The notes under the pieces: generated by a model | What the model was told of the DNA's origin: nothing | Databases searched by the model: none | What the model saw: only the letters and a program-made list of their open reading frames with translations | Part shown: piece after piece, positions 5,824 to 14,422 of the stretch | Layout: the number at the start of each line of letters is the position of its first letter | Numbering within the stretch: position 1 is the stretch's first letter | Program-made: the position numbers and the translations under genes | DNA from: an uncultured Alistipes sp. | GTDB lineage: Bacteria; Bacteroidota; Bacteroidia; Bacteroidales; Rikenellaceae | Assembly (NCBI GenBank): GCA_910586375.1 | Contig: CAJUIE010000005.1 | Span: 1 to 29,930 of the forward strand | Length of the DNA stretch: 29,930 bases | Direction of reading: 5' to 3'

Positions 5824-7962
5824 ATGGAGGGCTCGAAGTTGGTGGAGAAGGGGCTGAAAATGTTGCTTGTGGGGCTGTTTGCAGCGGCTCCTGCGGGTGT
5901 GTTCGCCCAGCTCGACGCCCGTTCGATCATGCGGGCACAGCAGAACGGCCAGAGCACCGATCTTTACGGCACGAATCCCTACGAGGAAGAGGAGAATCCC
6001 GATGGAGAGCCGCAGGACACGACCAAAAAGGCGAAAAAGATACGCAAGCCGCTGGAATCCTATTTTTTCAACGATTCGATCCGCGCGCTCAACAACTTCA
6101 AGTGGCACGTCAGGCAGGATTATAACCGCGTGGAGATCGGCCCTTTGGATACTATGTTGACCGATTTCCGGATTGATTATCCTTTCTATCGCGAGGATGT
6201 CGGCGACATGGCGCAGGGAGCTCTGGGCCAGACGTCGCTGCCGCTCAACTATTTCCGGCGCCCCCAGCCGTTCAATTTCTCTTTCGCTGCGCCCTACTAT
6301 GCTTATACGTACGATATGGAGAACGTGCCGTTTTACAACACCAAACGGCCGTTGATCCGCATGGGGTATATCGAGTCGGGGCAGAAGCGTTACCGCGAGG
6401 AGAATTTCAACATCATGCTGGCGCAGAACATCTCGCCGACGACGGGTTTCAACGTCGATTATAAGGCGCGGGGTACGCGAGGGCAGTATATCTGGTCGCG
6501 GACCAAGAACCACAACCTCTCGGTGGCTGTGAGCCATACGGGCAAGCGCTATTCGGTTCATGCGGCCTACTATAACAACCATATCGAGCAGCAGGAAAAC
6601 GGCGGCGTGGTGGGCCCGTGGGCCATTGCCGATACGGTGTTTCAGATGCCGTCGGGTGTGCCGATGAAGCTCGCCGACGCCAAGGCGCTGAACATCTACC
6701 GCAATAATGCCTTCTTTGTCACGCAGTCTTATGGTATCCCCTTGCAGCGTATGACAGAGGAGGATTTCTCGATGGCGGGGCTTTCAGCCGTCTATGTGGG
6801 CCATTCGTTTCAATACAGCTCCTGGAGCAAGGTTTATTCCGACTTCCGGGCCGAGTATACCAACGAACGCGATCACCGCGATGAGGAGGGTAATTTCGTC
6901 TCTGCCACGGACGAGTACTATCACGACTGGTACATCAACCCGGTGCAGTCGCGCGACTCGCTGCTCGAACGGCTCGTCTCTAACCGGATCTTTGTCCAGG
7001 CACAGCCCTGGGACCGCAATGGCGTGGTTGGCACGATTGATGCAGGGGTGGGGCTGGATCTGCACATCTATTCGCAGTTCGCGCTGGGCGATTTCCTCTC
7101 GGGTCGTTACGAGAAGGTCAGGAAAACCAGCTATTTCGCCTACGGGTCGGTGGGCGGAAAGATCAAGAAGTATGTCGACTGGGATGCGAACATCCGCTTC
7201 TATCCGTCGGGATACCGGGGCGGAGACCTCAATGTTGGCGGTCATTTGGCGCTGACGGGGTTTCTGCGCGGACATCCTTTGATTCTCGAAGGGCGCTTCT
7301 CTATGGAGCGCCGCACGCCGTCTTACTGGCAGGAGAATCTATTCTCGAACCACTTCATGTGGTTCTCTCCTTTGAACAAGGAGAATGAAACTCGTTTCGA
7401 GGTTAAGTTTTCGGTTCCCGATTTCGCTTTCGAGGCGGGGGCCTGGCAGGGTGTGGTTACCGACAAAATCTACTACGGAGCTAACGCCCGCATCGCCCAG
7501 AAAGACGGAAGCATCAGCCTCACGAGTGTGTACGCTCGCAAAGATTTCCGCTGGCGCGGACTTCATTTGGACAACAGGGTATTGTTGCAGTGGAGTACGG
7601 ATCAGGAAGTTGTACCCGTTCCTCTTGTAAGCGCTTACCTTTCGTATTACTACGAATTTTGGGTGGTGCGCAATGTATTGCGTCTTCAGATCGGATTGGA
7701 CGGGCATTACCATACGCGGTATTATGCCCCGGGTTATAATCCGGCCTTGTCGGCGTTTTACAACCAACGGGAGCTCGAAGTGGGGAATTATCCCTATGTC
7801 GACGCTTTCGTCATGGGCAAGTGGAAGAGAATGCGGATATTTCTCAAGTATCAGCATCTGAATAAGGGCTTGTTCGGCAATGGGGAGTATTTCTCCGTGG
7901 CGGGTTATCCGCTCAATCCGGGCATGTTCAAAATCGGTATCTCCTGGGGGTTCTATGATTGA
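5824..7962 (+). CDS. Putative outer-membrane porin (Porin_10-like)
   Basis: Predicted outer-membrane beta-barrel of 712 residues. An N-terminal signal peptide (hydrophobic LLVGLFAAAPAGVFA, cleavage after A28) is followed by a charged, low-complexity linker (EEEENPDGEPQDTTKKAKK). Then comes a long run of alternating hydrophobic and aromatic strands ending in FKIGISWGFYD, with the aromatic near-terminal strand typical of outer-membrane proteins. The stretch FNDSIRALNNFKWHV and the following conserved block resemble the Bacteroidota putative porin family PF14121; this is recognition from memory, not a search. I chose ATG 5824. A TTG at 5809 would add five residues but directly abuts pssA. The following gene begins 44 bases later. 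The solute is unknown. Confidence 0.8.
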   Translation: MEGSKLVEKGLKMLLVGLFAAAPAGVFAQLDARSIMRAQQNGQSTDLYGTNPYEEEENPDGEPQDTTKKAKKIRKPLESYFFNDSIRALNNFKWHVRQDYNRVEIGPLDTMLTDFRIDYPFYREDVGDMAQGALGQTSLPLNYFRRPQPFNFSFAAPYYAYTYDMENVPFYNTKRPLIRMGYIESGQKRYREENFNIMLAQNISPTTGFNVDYKARGTRGQYIWSRTKNHNLSVAVSHTGKRYSVHAAYYNNHIEQQENGGVVGPWAIADTVFQMPSGVPMKLADAKALNIYRNNAFFVTQSYGIPLQRMTEEDFSMAGLSAVYVGHSFQYSSWSKVYSDFRAEYTNERDHRDEEGNFVSATDEYYHDWYINPVQSRDSLLERLVSNRIFVQAQPWDRNGVVGTIDAGVGLDLHIYSQFALGDFLSGRYEKVRKTSYFAYGSVGGKIKKYVDWDANIRFYPSGYRGGDLNVGGHLALTGFLRGHPLILEGRFSMERRTPSYWQENLFSNHFMWFSPLNKENETRFEVKFSVPDFAFEAGAWQGVVTDKIYYGANARIAQKDGSISLTSVYARKDFRWRGLHLDNRVLLQWSTDQEVVPVPLVSAYLSYYYEFWVVRNVLRLQIGLDGHYHTRYYAPGYNPALSAFYNQRELEVGNYPYVDAFVMGKWKRMRIFLKYQHLNKGLFGNGEYFSVAGYPLNPGMFKIGISWGFYD

Positions 7963-8006
7963 CGTACTGTTCTGCGCGGCATAAGCTGCCCGCAAAACAA
8001 ACTTTT

Positions 8007-8702
8007 ATGTTAAAAAAGACGGTTCTGACCTTTGCGTTCTTATCCATTCTGACCACTTTTTACGGCTTCAACGCTCCCTTCGGAGCTCTTGCTTCGGCCG
8101 ATGTGCTGCTCGATGCGCGCAGCCGATCGGATCGTTCGCTGCTCGCCGAGGGTGATTACGTGATTTCGACTTATGATCACCTGATCCGCAGCATCAGCGA
8201 GCCGGAGGGACACGACTGGCGTCTGGTTTCGGCCATTGCTTTTCACGAGTCGCGTTTCCGGACCGACCTGACCTCCCCGCAGGGGGCTCGGGGAATGATG
8301 CAGATCATGCCCTCTGTGGCGCGGTACTTTGATGTTCCGATCGGGGCGATTTCTGATCCCGAGACTAACGTGTGGCTGGCCAACCGGCTTCTTTCGGAGA
8401 TCATGGCGCGTCTGCGCTTTTCGGATGATATGTCTGCGCAGGATCGCATGAGCATTGTGCTGGCGGCTTATAATGGCGGTATTGGTCATGTGCTCGATGC
8501 CCGGCGTCTGGCAAGGGCCCGCGGTGAGAATCCCGATTCGTGGGATGTTGTGGCCCGCTATCTGAAGCTTAAGGCCGATCCTGCCTATTATGGCGATAAA
8601 GTGGTCCGGTGCGGTCGTTTCACGGGTAGCCGACAGACGCTGGCTTATGTGCGCGACGTGATGGGACGTTACGACAAATACTGTCGCATGACCGGGAGGT
8701 GA
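8007..8702 (+). CDS. Lytic transglycosylase (SLT domain), MltF/MltC-like
   Basis: Periplasmic peptidoglycan lytic transglycosylase cutting the MurNAc-GlcNAc bond to a 1,6-anhydro product. The 231 residues begin with a signal or anchor segment (KKTVLTFAFLSILTTFYGF). The catalytic domain follows: AFHESRF at 78-84 with the general acid E81, GARGMMQIMP at 93-102 and AAYNGG at 153-158, the classical order of family 1 SLT domains. The frame is open upstream to a TTG that overlaps the porin stop. The ATG at 8007 is preferred because it places the hydrophobic segment at the N-terminus. It is last in a pssA-porin-transglycosylase set and is followed by a strong terminator. Confidence 0.93.
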   Translation: MLKKTVLTFAFLSILTTFYGFNAPFGALASADVLLDARSRSDRSLLAEGDYVISTYDHLIRSISEPEGHDWRLVSAIAFHESRFRTDLTSPQGARGMMQIMPSVARYFDVPIGAISDPETNVWLANRLLSEIMARLRFSDDMSAQDRMSIVLAAYNGGIGHVLDARRLARARGENPDSWDVVARYLKLKADPAYYGDKVVRCGRFTGSRQTLAYVRDVMGRYDKYCRMTGR

Positions 8703-8718
8703 TGCAGTGGTTCTTATA

Positions 8719-8754
8719 GGCGGAGGCCCGTGGAATTTTCCACGGGCCTCCGCC
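8719..8754. terminator. Two-way terminator between the transglycosylase gene and the surface operon
   Basis: Perfect 17-bp inverted repeat, GGCGGAGGCCCGTGGAA (8719-8735) and its complement (8738-8754), with a minimal TT centre. It lies 17 bases past the transglycosylase stop and 20 bases past the stop of the convergent operon, so it probably serves both. There is no long T run on either side. Both arms contain the 11-mer CGGGCCTCCGC found in the GC-rich intergenic repeats. Confidence 0.85.
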
Positions 8755-8773
8755 TGTTTCTGCCTCAGGACCT

Positions 8774-10492
8774 TTATTCGTAGAGTAGTTCGAAGTCGTC
8801 GAGCTGCATGCGGCTGTCCTTGCTGCCGGTGAAGTAGTCGCCCCAGCGCGATGCCGAGCAGACGATCATGATATGCGTCGGGCGGATGTCGGTGACCTTG
8901 TACTCGATGGGGATGATTATTTCTTGCCACTCGGTGATGTCTTTCCAGTCGTCGGTGTCGCCCAGGATCAGCTGCCCGAGGCCCACGACGTCCTTGCCGT
9001 CGGTTTTCACGAAGGTGTTCGGACTGCGCGTATCGACGCAATGGGGCGAGTCTTCGGTGCCGACCTGGTTGCCTTCGCTGTCCTTGCCGTATTTCTGGGG
9101 GGACCATGTGCCCAGGGCCACATAGATATAGCCGTTGTCGGGATCGCCGATCGAGAGGGTGATGCCTGCGGGCATGTTTTTTATCTGGGTAATCTTGCCG
9201 CGCGTGTATTTCACCCAGAGGCGCAAGGCCGTGGGGCGCAGCGTGAACGGACGTCCGAAAGTCAGGATGCCGTCCGTGGTGGCGCTGCGGACATAGCGGC
9301 CCGTGAAGAGGTTGCCGGCTGCTAACTTCACTCCCATGACGAATTTTGACTGGAGCACGGCGCTGTATGCTCCCGCAGAACCGGGCCGGGGATCGGCACT
9401 TTTGTCCGTGAGTGTCTCCCGGGCTAAGCTGGCGCCCACGTTGCCCGTGCCCCAGAAGGGGTTGGCATCTTCGGCATAGGGGTAGACGATGTTGTTGAGC
9501 GTGCACCACTGCTCGAAATCGCTGTTGGGCAGCTGGGCGACGGGATCGGTGGTGACGCTTACGGGGTCGGTCTGTTCTTCGCCGCAGTAGGCTATAAATT
9601 GGTAGGCGGTCTCTTCCGTGGCGGTGAAGCGGGCGCGGAATGTGCCGCCCGTGACCTCGACATTGGGTACTTCCTGCCATTCCTGATCGTCACTTTGGCG
9701 GTAGCGGAAGCCCAGCATCTGACCTTCGATGCCCGAACCGTAGAGCCATACGACCCGCGACCAGGCATCGGCGCCATCAAGTGTTACCGAACGGTCGGTG
9801 GGCAGTACGAAAAGGGTCCAGTGCTCGGTGCGGCCGTGGGCGGTTACCTCAACGAAATGAGGGGTGCCCGCTGTTGGATCGCTCCCCTCGGGAGCGCTGA
9901 AGTCCAGAGCAGAGAGCTCCTCGATACTCTCCGAATAGGTGGTGAATACCTCGCCGTCCTTGTCTGCCGGGCCGAGCTTCAGGGCGGTGATCGTTACCTG
10001 TGAGCGGTCGGCGTCTTTGGCCACAAAAGCCGTGGCGATGCGGTTGTCGAGGTCGAAGAGTGTGCTCCCGACCTGCCCCGCGACGGTAAAGCGGTACTCG
10101 ATGGTCTGTTCGGCGACGATGCGCCAGTGGTAATCCTGGTAGAGCGAGAGGGTAAATTCAAGCGGCGTGCGCAGGTCAAAGATGCCGCTTGTCGGTCGCG
10201 AAGTGCGGGTTTGCGACAGAAGCTCTTCGGTTGAGAGGTTCGTATTGTGGGGTGTGCAGCTCAGCTCTACGCGGTCGATGCGTACGTTGCGGATGTCGGT
10301 CTGCTCTTCGAGAATGATGGTCGCCGTACGCGAGGCGGCGTCGATGCCTCCCAACGCGAAACCTTCGCCCTGTACCGACTGCACGCCCAGTTCGACAGTG
10401 GGGTAGGGTATGTCGTTGTTGATGCACGCGGCGGAGGAAAGAACGATGGCTGCGGCTGCGGTCCGGAGGAAAAACAAGTGGAGGTGTCTCAT
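8774..10492 (-). CDS. PCMD-domain surface lipoprotein, last gene of the operon
   Basis: Predicted lipoprotein of 572 residues with the lipobox SAAC and acylated C23, followed by INNDIP. Residues 50-310 form a run of beta-rich, Ig-like repeats (for example EYRFTVAGQVGSTLFDLDN). Residues 320-572 form a PCMD-type domain (putative carbohydrate metabolism domain, PF13201, recognised by pattern). It starts PNSDFEQW, has FWGTGN, LAAGNLFTGRYVR and FGRPF, and ends RWGDYFTGSKDSRMQLDDFE. The same blocks occur in the DUF4493-PCMD protein of this operon. It begins 4 bases after the preceding barrel gene. A carbohydrate-binding surface role is an inference from the family; no catalytic residues can be named. 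Confidence 0.8.
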   Translation of the reverse strand: MRHLHLFFLRTAAAAIVLSSAACINNDIPYPTVELGVQSVQGEGFALGGIDAASRTATIILEEQTDIRNVRIDRVELSCTPHNTNLSTEELLSQTRTSRPTSGIFDLRTPLEFTLSLYQDYHWRIVAEQTIEYRFTVAGQVGSTLFDLDNRIATAFVAKDADRSQVTITALKLGPADKDGEVFTTYSESIEELSALDFSAPEGSDPTAGTPHFVEVTAHGRTEHWTLFVLPTDRSVTLDGADAWSRVVWLYGSGIEGQMLGFRYRQSDDQEWQEVPNVEVTGGTFRARFTATEETAYQFIAYCGEEQTDPVSVTTDPVAQLPNSDFEQWCTLNNIVYPYAEDANPFWGTGNVGASLARETLTDKSADPRPGSAGAYSAVLQSKFVMGVKLAAGNLFTGRYVRSATTDGILTFGRPFTLRPTALRLWVKYTRGKITQIKNMPAGITLSIGDPDNGYIYVALGTWSPQKYGKDSEGNQVGTEDSPHCVDTRSPNTFVKTDGKDVVGLGQLILGDTDDWKDITEWQEIIIPIEYKVTDIRPTHIMIVCSASRWGDYFTGSKDSRMQLDDFELLYE

Positions 10493-10496
10493 CGTT

Positions 10497-11357
10497 TTAC
10501 TTCTTTTTCTGGTCCCACAGATGCACGGTTACGCCGATGTTGATCTCGGCAATATTGAGCTTGAAGTTCATCCTCGAAGCTTTGCGCGAGCCGACCTTGT
10601 TGCCGTCGGCATCCTTTTGGGTGACCGACGTATATTTGATGCCGCCCAGTCCGAACGATACGGTTGTGCAGACGTTGGGGAAGATGTAGACCGCGGCTCC
10701 TGGGTTGAAGGAGAGCTTGGCCTGCATGTTGTCGCTGAAGGTGCGGCGGATTTCGTTGCCCGATTCATAGGCAAATTCGGTGGAGCCGGTTGATACGGCC
10801 AGTTCGAGTTCGGCGAAAAGACCGAAGCGTCCCCGCTGGTCAAGCCCTGCATAGGAGCGCAGGAACACGCCAAACGAGTAGTTGTTGTTTGCCAGGTCGA
10901 GGTAGGGAATAGACATCGAAATGTCGTTGCTTTCACCCAAGTCGAGTTCTGCTGTGTCGAGCGTGCCCCCCACGTGGCGGTAGCCGAAGCGGACGCCGAT
11001 ACATTGATTGTCGCGAAAGAAGTAGCCGATGAAGGGCTTCACGGAGGTAACTTTTCCGCTGGCCGAGATGTTGTCGAGAACGAGCATGTAGTCGGTGTCG
11101 TCGCTCGAAAGGGTGCCGTAGGAGGCTGTAAGCCCCATCATCACCTCGCCCTTGTAGGCGAACTTGATCTTGTCGATTTCGCGGTCGATGCGGCGGCGTG
11201 TCGGCAGAAATCGCTGCCGGGGACCGGTTGTCTCTGTTGGTGCGAGGAGCGAGAAGCCGGGCTGCGGGTCTTCGGTTGCAAGATCGAGGGACGGGGTGGC
11301 GGCCAGGGCCGGCCCGGCGAAGCAACATGTCAGAAGCAGGAGCGAAAGTCGTTTCAT
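10497..11357 (-). CDS. Outer-membrane beta-barrel protein, paralog B
   Basis: 286 residues with a signal peptide (KRLSLLLLTCCFAGPALA, cleavage near A19) and a predicted 8-12-stranded barrel. Alternating aromatic strands run from GEVMMGLTASYGT to INIGVTVHLW. It is clearly homologous to the next upstream gene: both share TASY, then V.P.I.Y.FRDN, G.RF.Y, D.AEL.LG and a closing NFKIN/NFKLN...IG strand. It begins 12 bases after that gene ends, indicating a tandem duplication followed by strong divergence. The embedded position among lipoproteins suggests an export, anchoring or scaffold partner for them. Specific function unknown. Confidence 0.75.
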   Translation of the reverse strand: MKRLSLLLLTCCFAGPALAATPSLDLATEDPQPGFSLLAPTETTGPRQRFLPTRRRIDREIDKIKFAYKGEVMMGLTASYGTLSSDDTDYMLVLDNISASGKVTSVKPFIGYFFRDNQCIGVRFGYRHVGGTLDTAELDLGESNDISMSIPYLDLANNNYSFGVFLRSYAGLDQRGRFGLFAELELAVSTGSTEFAYESGNEIRRTFSDNMQAKLSFNPGAAVYIFPNVCTTVSFGLGGIKYTSVTQKDADGNKVGSRKASRMNFKLNIAEINIGVTVHLWDQKKK

Positions 11358-11369
11358 GTGCGTGCCGTG

Positions 11370-12203
11370 TTAGAGGTAGAAGGCCACTCCGAGCCCTATA
11401 GAGAAGATGTTGATCTTGAAGTTGAGCATACCCGAGGAGCGCTCTCCGACGGTCACCTGATTGTGTACCTGTTTAGTGTGGTTGTAGGAGACGCCCATCA
11501 CGCCGACGTTGACTTCGAAGGCCATATTGTTGGTCGCGAAGGCGATGATGCCCGGCGAGATACCCAGCGAGAAGTCGTAGCCGGTCTGGTAGGTGCCTTT
11601 GACGGGGGCGTCGTTGGCAAAACGCGCCTGCGAGCCGCCTATCGAGAGCTGCATTTCGTTGAAGAGTGCGAAACGTTTGTTGCGCCCCAGAGGGATATAC
11701 TGGCGCCAGATGACGGCCGCTTCATAGGAGTGTTTGAGCGAGTAGAAGTCGCGGACTCCGATCTGAGTGCCCGACTCTTCGTCGCCGAGTTTCAGCTCGG
11801 CAGAATCCATCTTGAGCAGGGAGCGTCCATAGATGAAGCGGGCACCGAGGGCCATGTTGTCGCGGAAGGCATAAGCGATCATTGGACTAACGCGCATGGT
11901 GTAGCCCTTCGAGTTGATTCCCTCGATGAGCAGCAGCTGGTAGGAGTCGTTCGAGTGGGTCGAATAGGAGGCTGTACCGCCGAAGACCCACTGCCCTTTG
12001 GGGACGAAGAGGTTGTGGGTGTCGGTCAGACCCCGCTGGCTGCGTTTCTCGTTGATTGTCAGGGCGCGTTGTCCGTCGGTCTGTCCGTCATTTGCCGGCA
12101 GGGTATGGGCCGCTTGTGCCGCGCCCGCGAAAGCGAGTGCGGCGAGCAGAACCGCGAGCCTCCGCAGATGCCTGGTGCTGTATTTTGCCGTTAGTAGACC
12201 CAT
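11370..12203 (-). CDS. Outer-membrane beta-barrel protein, paralog A
   Basis: 277 residues. The signal peptide is long, with a basic start (STRHLRRLAVLLAALAFAGAAQA, cleaved near residue 31). The mature part is a barrel with strands such as GQWVFGGTASYST, AYAFRDNMALGARFIYG and a final FSIGLGVAFYL, whose last residues are aromatic then Leu. The ATG at 12203-12201 lies 13 bases inside the end of the upstream DUF4493-PCMD gene, so translation is probably coupled. Homologous to the following gene. No enzyme motif is seen. Confidence 0.75.
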   Translation of the reverse strand: MGLLTAKYSTRHLRRLAVLLAALAFAGAAQAAHTLPANDGQTDGQRALTINEKRSQRGLTDTHNLFVPKGQWVFGGTASYSTHSNDSYQLLLIEGINSKGYTMRVSPMIAYAFRDNMALGARFIYGRSLLKMDSAELKLGDEESGTQIGVRDFYSLKHSYEAAVIWRQYIPLGRNKRFALFNEMQLSIGGSQARFANDAPVKGTYQTGYDFSLGISPGIIAFATNNMAFEVNVGVMGVSYNHTKQVHNQVTVGERSSGMLNFKINIFSIGLGVAFYL

Positions 12204-14422
12204 TCGAAATCGTCTATATAGAGGCGGTTGGTTTGGCAGCCGTTCATGTAGTCGCCATAGGCGTTGGACGAGGCGGAGATCACCACAGTGTAGGCCTTTG
12301 ACGGGCGTGTTTCGGTGTCGTAGTAATAGAACGGTATTTCTGCGGTCACCATACCCGTTTCGTCGACCTCTTCGTCGGAAGTTGAGGCTTCGATCCAGAG
12401 TGAGGCATAGCCGATAATGGGTCCTTGTGTCTGGTCGGCGTTGTGTTCGGGGTCCCAGGTCTGGGGATCCCAGGTGCCGGTCGGCGCCGCGGTGCCCGAG
12501 GCTACGGCGCGAGGTGCTGTCCAGTCGACGATGGCGGCAAAGACGCGTGCTTTGTCCATCTGGCCGGACGGTATCGGATCGGAGCCGTTGAGTGTATGTT
12601 TTGTGCAGTCAACTGTGCCGATTGTGGCGTGGTAGCGGAAACGGAGTGCCTTGGGACGTGCCGTCCATTCGAGCCGCTTGCCGAATCCGACGACACCTTT
12701 AGATGTTGACTCTTTGACGAAAGTGCCTGAAAAAAGGTTGCCGGCGGCCAGCATGTTAATACCCATCATTCCGGCATAGTCCGAAGCCAGTAGCGCACAC
12801 TGCGAACCTCCATAGGGCTGCTGTGTGCAGAGCGACGTAATGTCGATGTTCAAGGTTTTATTGTTGCCGCTGCCCCAGAAGTCGGTCGTCTGGTTGTTGA
12901 TGGTGAAGCACGAGAGAGCGGGATTCTCCATGTCGGCATCAGGAATCGCCTGTGCTGTGGGAGCTGCGGGAGCAGTGAATGTCGCGCCAAACGTGCGATT
13001 GCCTATCTGGGCGCTGTACTCGTAGTTATGGCCGGCGAAGATTCCCTTGCCTTCGGCGGGACGATAGATTTGCGGAAGTTGTCCGGCCGGCCGCTTCGGG
13101 TCGGTTGCTTCGACCCATTCGGGTGCAAAGGTGGCGACACGATAGTCGTCCGCTTCGGCCTTACCGACAAGGGTCTGCGTTGTGCCGTCGCTGGCGCGCA
13201 GCGTGAAGAGGACTTCGGCCGTGGGGTCGAACGTGACGGCCCGCAGCGTGAGGGTGTTGTGCCACAAATCGCAGTCGGCCTCTCCGACGGGCAGCAGCCC
13301 CTGTAAACGGAAGATTGCGGGCACGGTGATGGCGCCGCCAGCCGTGTCGTTTGTACTGAACGAGAAAGTGTGGTCGCCGGCGCTCAGGGTGCCGAAGAAC
13401 GTGTCCGAGAAGGTGACGACCAGCACGGTTTCGCTCTCCCGCGTGATCTCCATGCCTTCGACGGTTGCCGTCAGCAAGTCGTAGGTCGCGGTGCCGTCGA
13501 TGGTCAGCCGGGCCTCTTTCAGCGGTTTCATGGTGGTGATTCGCACGTTGCGCAGTCCCGATTCATATTTCTGGACTTTGGTAATGTCGAAATCATCGCC
13601 CTCGATAGTGGGGTCGGGACTGAAGATGATCGTATCGTCCTCGTTTTCGGTCGAGGTGTCGACTTTCAGAACGAAGCAGTCGATGAATCCCGGCAGGTCG
13701 TCGGACCAGGCGAACTCCAGCCGGTATTTGCCCGGCTGCCGGATGTCGGATATCTTCCCTGTCTTAACCACGGCACCCCGTTCGGGATGTACGCCTGAGA
13801 ATTGCCACACGAGGGTAGTCTGTTCCTCAAGCAGGTCGAAGTAGCCCGTCGCACTCTTCGTAAAGCGAAGGGCCGGAACATCGCCTGCTTCGACGGCTGT
13901 CAGGTCGAATGTTCCCGCAGCTGCGACCCACGAGGCGAACTCCTCGCCAAGTGCTTCAGCGACAGAGGCGTCAAACTGCACCTCGACAGCAGTGTCGACA
14001 TTCTTGCAGACGACCTCCACGTGTTCCGTGGTGCCAGCCTGAACGGTGAACTCTTTTTCGCCGCGGTAAAGCCGTTTCTCGAACGAGGCGAACCCCTGTG
14101 TGGCTGTCTTGCCCGATTCGCCGGCCTCAACCGCGATGCGGTAGGTGCCTGCCAGGAGCTCAAGCCGTCCGGGCAGCTCTTCGCGAGAGGTGTATTTGCG
14201 GATAAGTCCCCCTTCGGCGTTGTAAACGCGGACTGTGAGGTGCTGCATCGGGTCGTAGCCCGTGACGGGTTCGCCTTCGCTGCGCGTGGCGGCGATTTTG
14301 AGAATCAGCGCACCGGTGTCCCCGGATGCGCCCGGGGTGGGGATGTCGGCCCTCTCTTTTGAGCAAGCTCCTGCCAGCAGAGCGCAGAGCAGCAGTATGT
14401 GGAGTCGGAGCGTACACATCAT
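12191..14422 (-). CDS. DUF4493-PCMD two-domain surface lipoprotein
   Basis: Predicted lipoprotein of 743 residues with lipobox LAGAC and C20, followed by SKERAD. Residues 35-265 look like a DUF4493 domain: a strand pattern with VRVYNAEGGLI, LLAGTYRIAV and a later FTVQAGTTEHVEVVCKN. Residues 270-485 form beta-sandwich linkers. Residues 493-743 form a PCMD domain starting IPDADMENP, with FWGSGN (515-520), LAAGNLFSGTFVK (558-570) and FGKRL, and ending RLYIDDFEWVY. The start codon pair ATGATG overlaps the stop of the upstream gene by four bases. It may link a surface-anchoring fold to a glycan-binding fold; this is an inference. Confidence 0.8.
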   Translation of the reverse strand: MMCTLRLHILLLCALLAGACSKERADIPTPGASGDTGALILKIAATRSEGEPVTGYDPMQHLTVRVYNAEGGLIRKYTSREELPGRLELLAGTYRIAVEAGESGKTATQGFASFEKRLYRGEKEFTVQAGTTEHVEVVCKNVDTAVEVQFDASVAEALGEEFASWVAAAGTFDLTAVEAGDVPALRFTKSATGYFDLLEEQTTLVWQFSGVHPERGAVVKTGKISDIRQPGKYRLEFAWSDDLPGFIDCFVLKVDTSTENEDDTIIFSPDPTIEGDDFDITKVQKYESGLRNVRITTMKPLKEARLTIDGTATYDLLTATVEGMEITRESETVLVVTFSDTFFGTLSAGDHTFSFSTNDTAGGAITVPAIFRLQGLLPVGEADCDLWHNTLTLRAVTFDPTAEVLFTLRASDGTTQTLVGKAEADDYRVATFAPEWVEATDPKRPAGQLPQIYRPAEGKGIFAGHNYEYSAQIGNRTFGATFTAPAAPTAQAIPDADMENPALSCFTINNQTTDFWGSGNNKTLNIDITSLCTQQPYGGSQCALLASDYAGMMGINMLAAGNLFSGTFVKESTSKGVVGFGKRLEWTARPKALRFRYHATIGTVDCTKHTLNGSDPIPSGQMDKARVFAAIVDWTAPRAVASGTAAPTGTWDPQTWDPEHNADQTQGPIIGYASLWIEASTSDEEVDETGMVTAEIPFYYYDTETRPSKAYTVVISASSNAYGDYMNGCQTNRLYIDDFEWVY

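Noticed and set aside
5824..7962. Type IX secretion substrate in the window
   Set aside because: No protein here ends in a recognisable T9SS C-terminal sorting domain; the porin ends in a barrel strand.
8040..9680. Long open frame antisense to the transglycosylase and PCMD genes
   Set aside because: Its product is rich in Arg, His and Pro, crosses the terminator and two real genes, and is a GC-driven shadow. The same applies to the antisense frames at 20183-21766 and 27102-28490.
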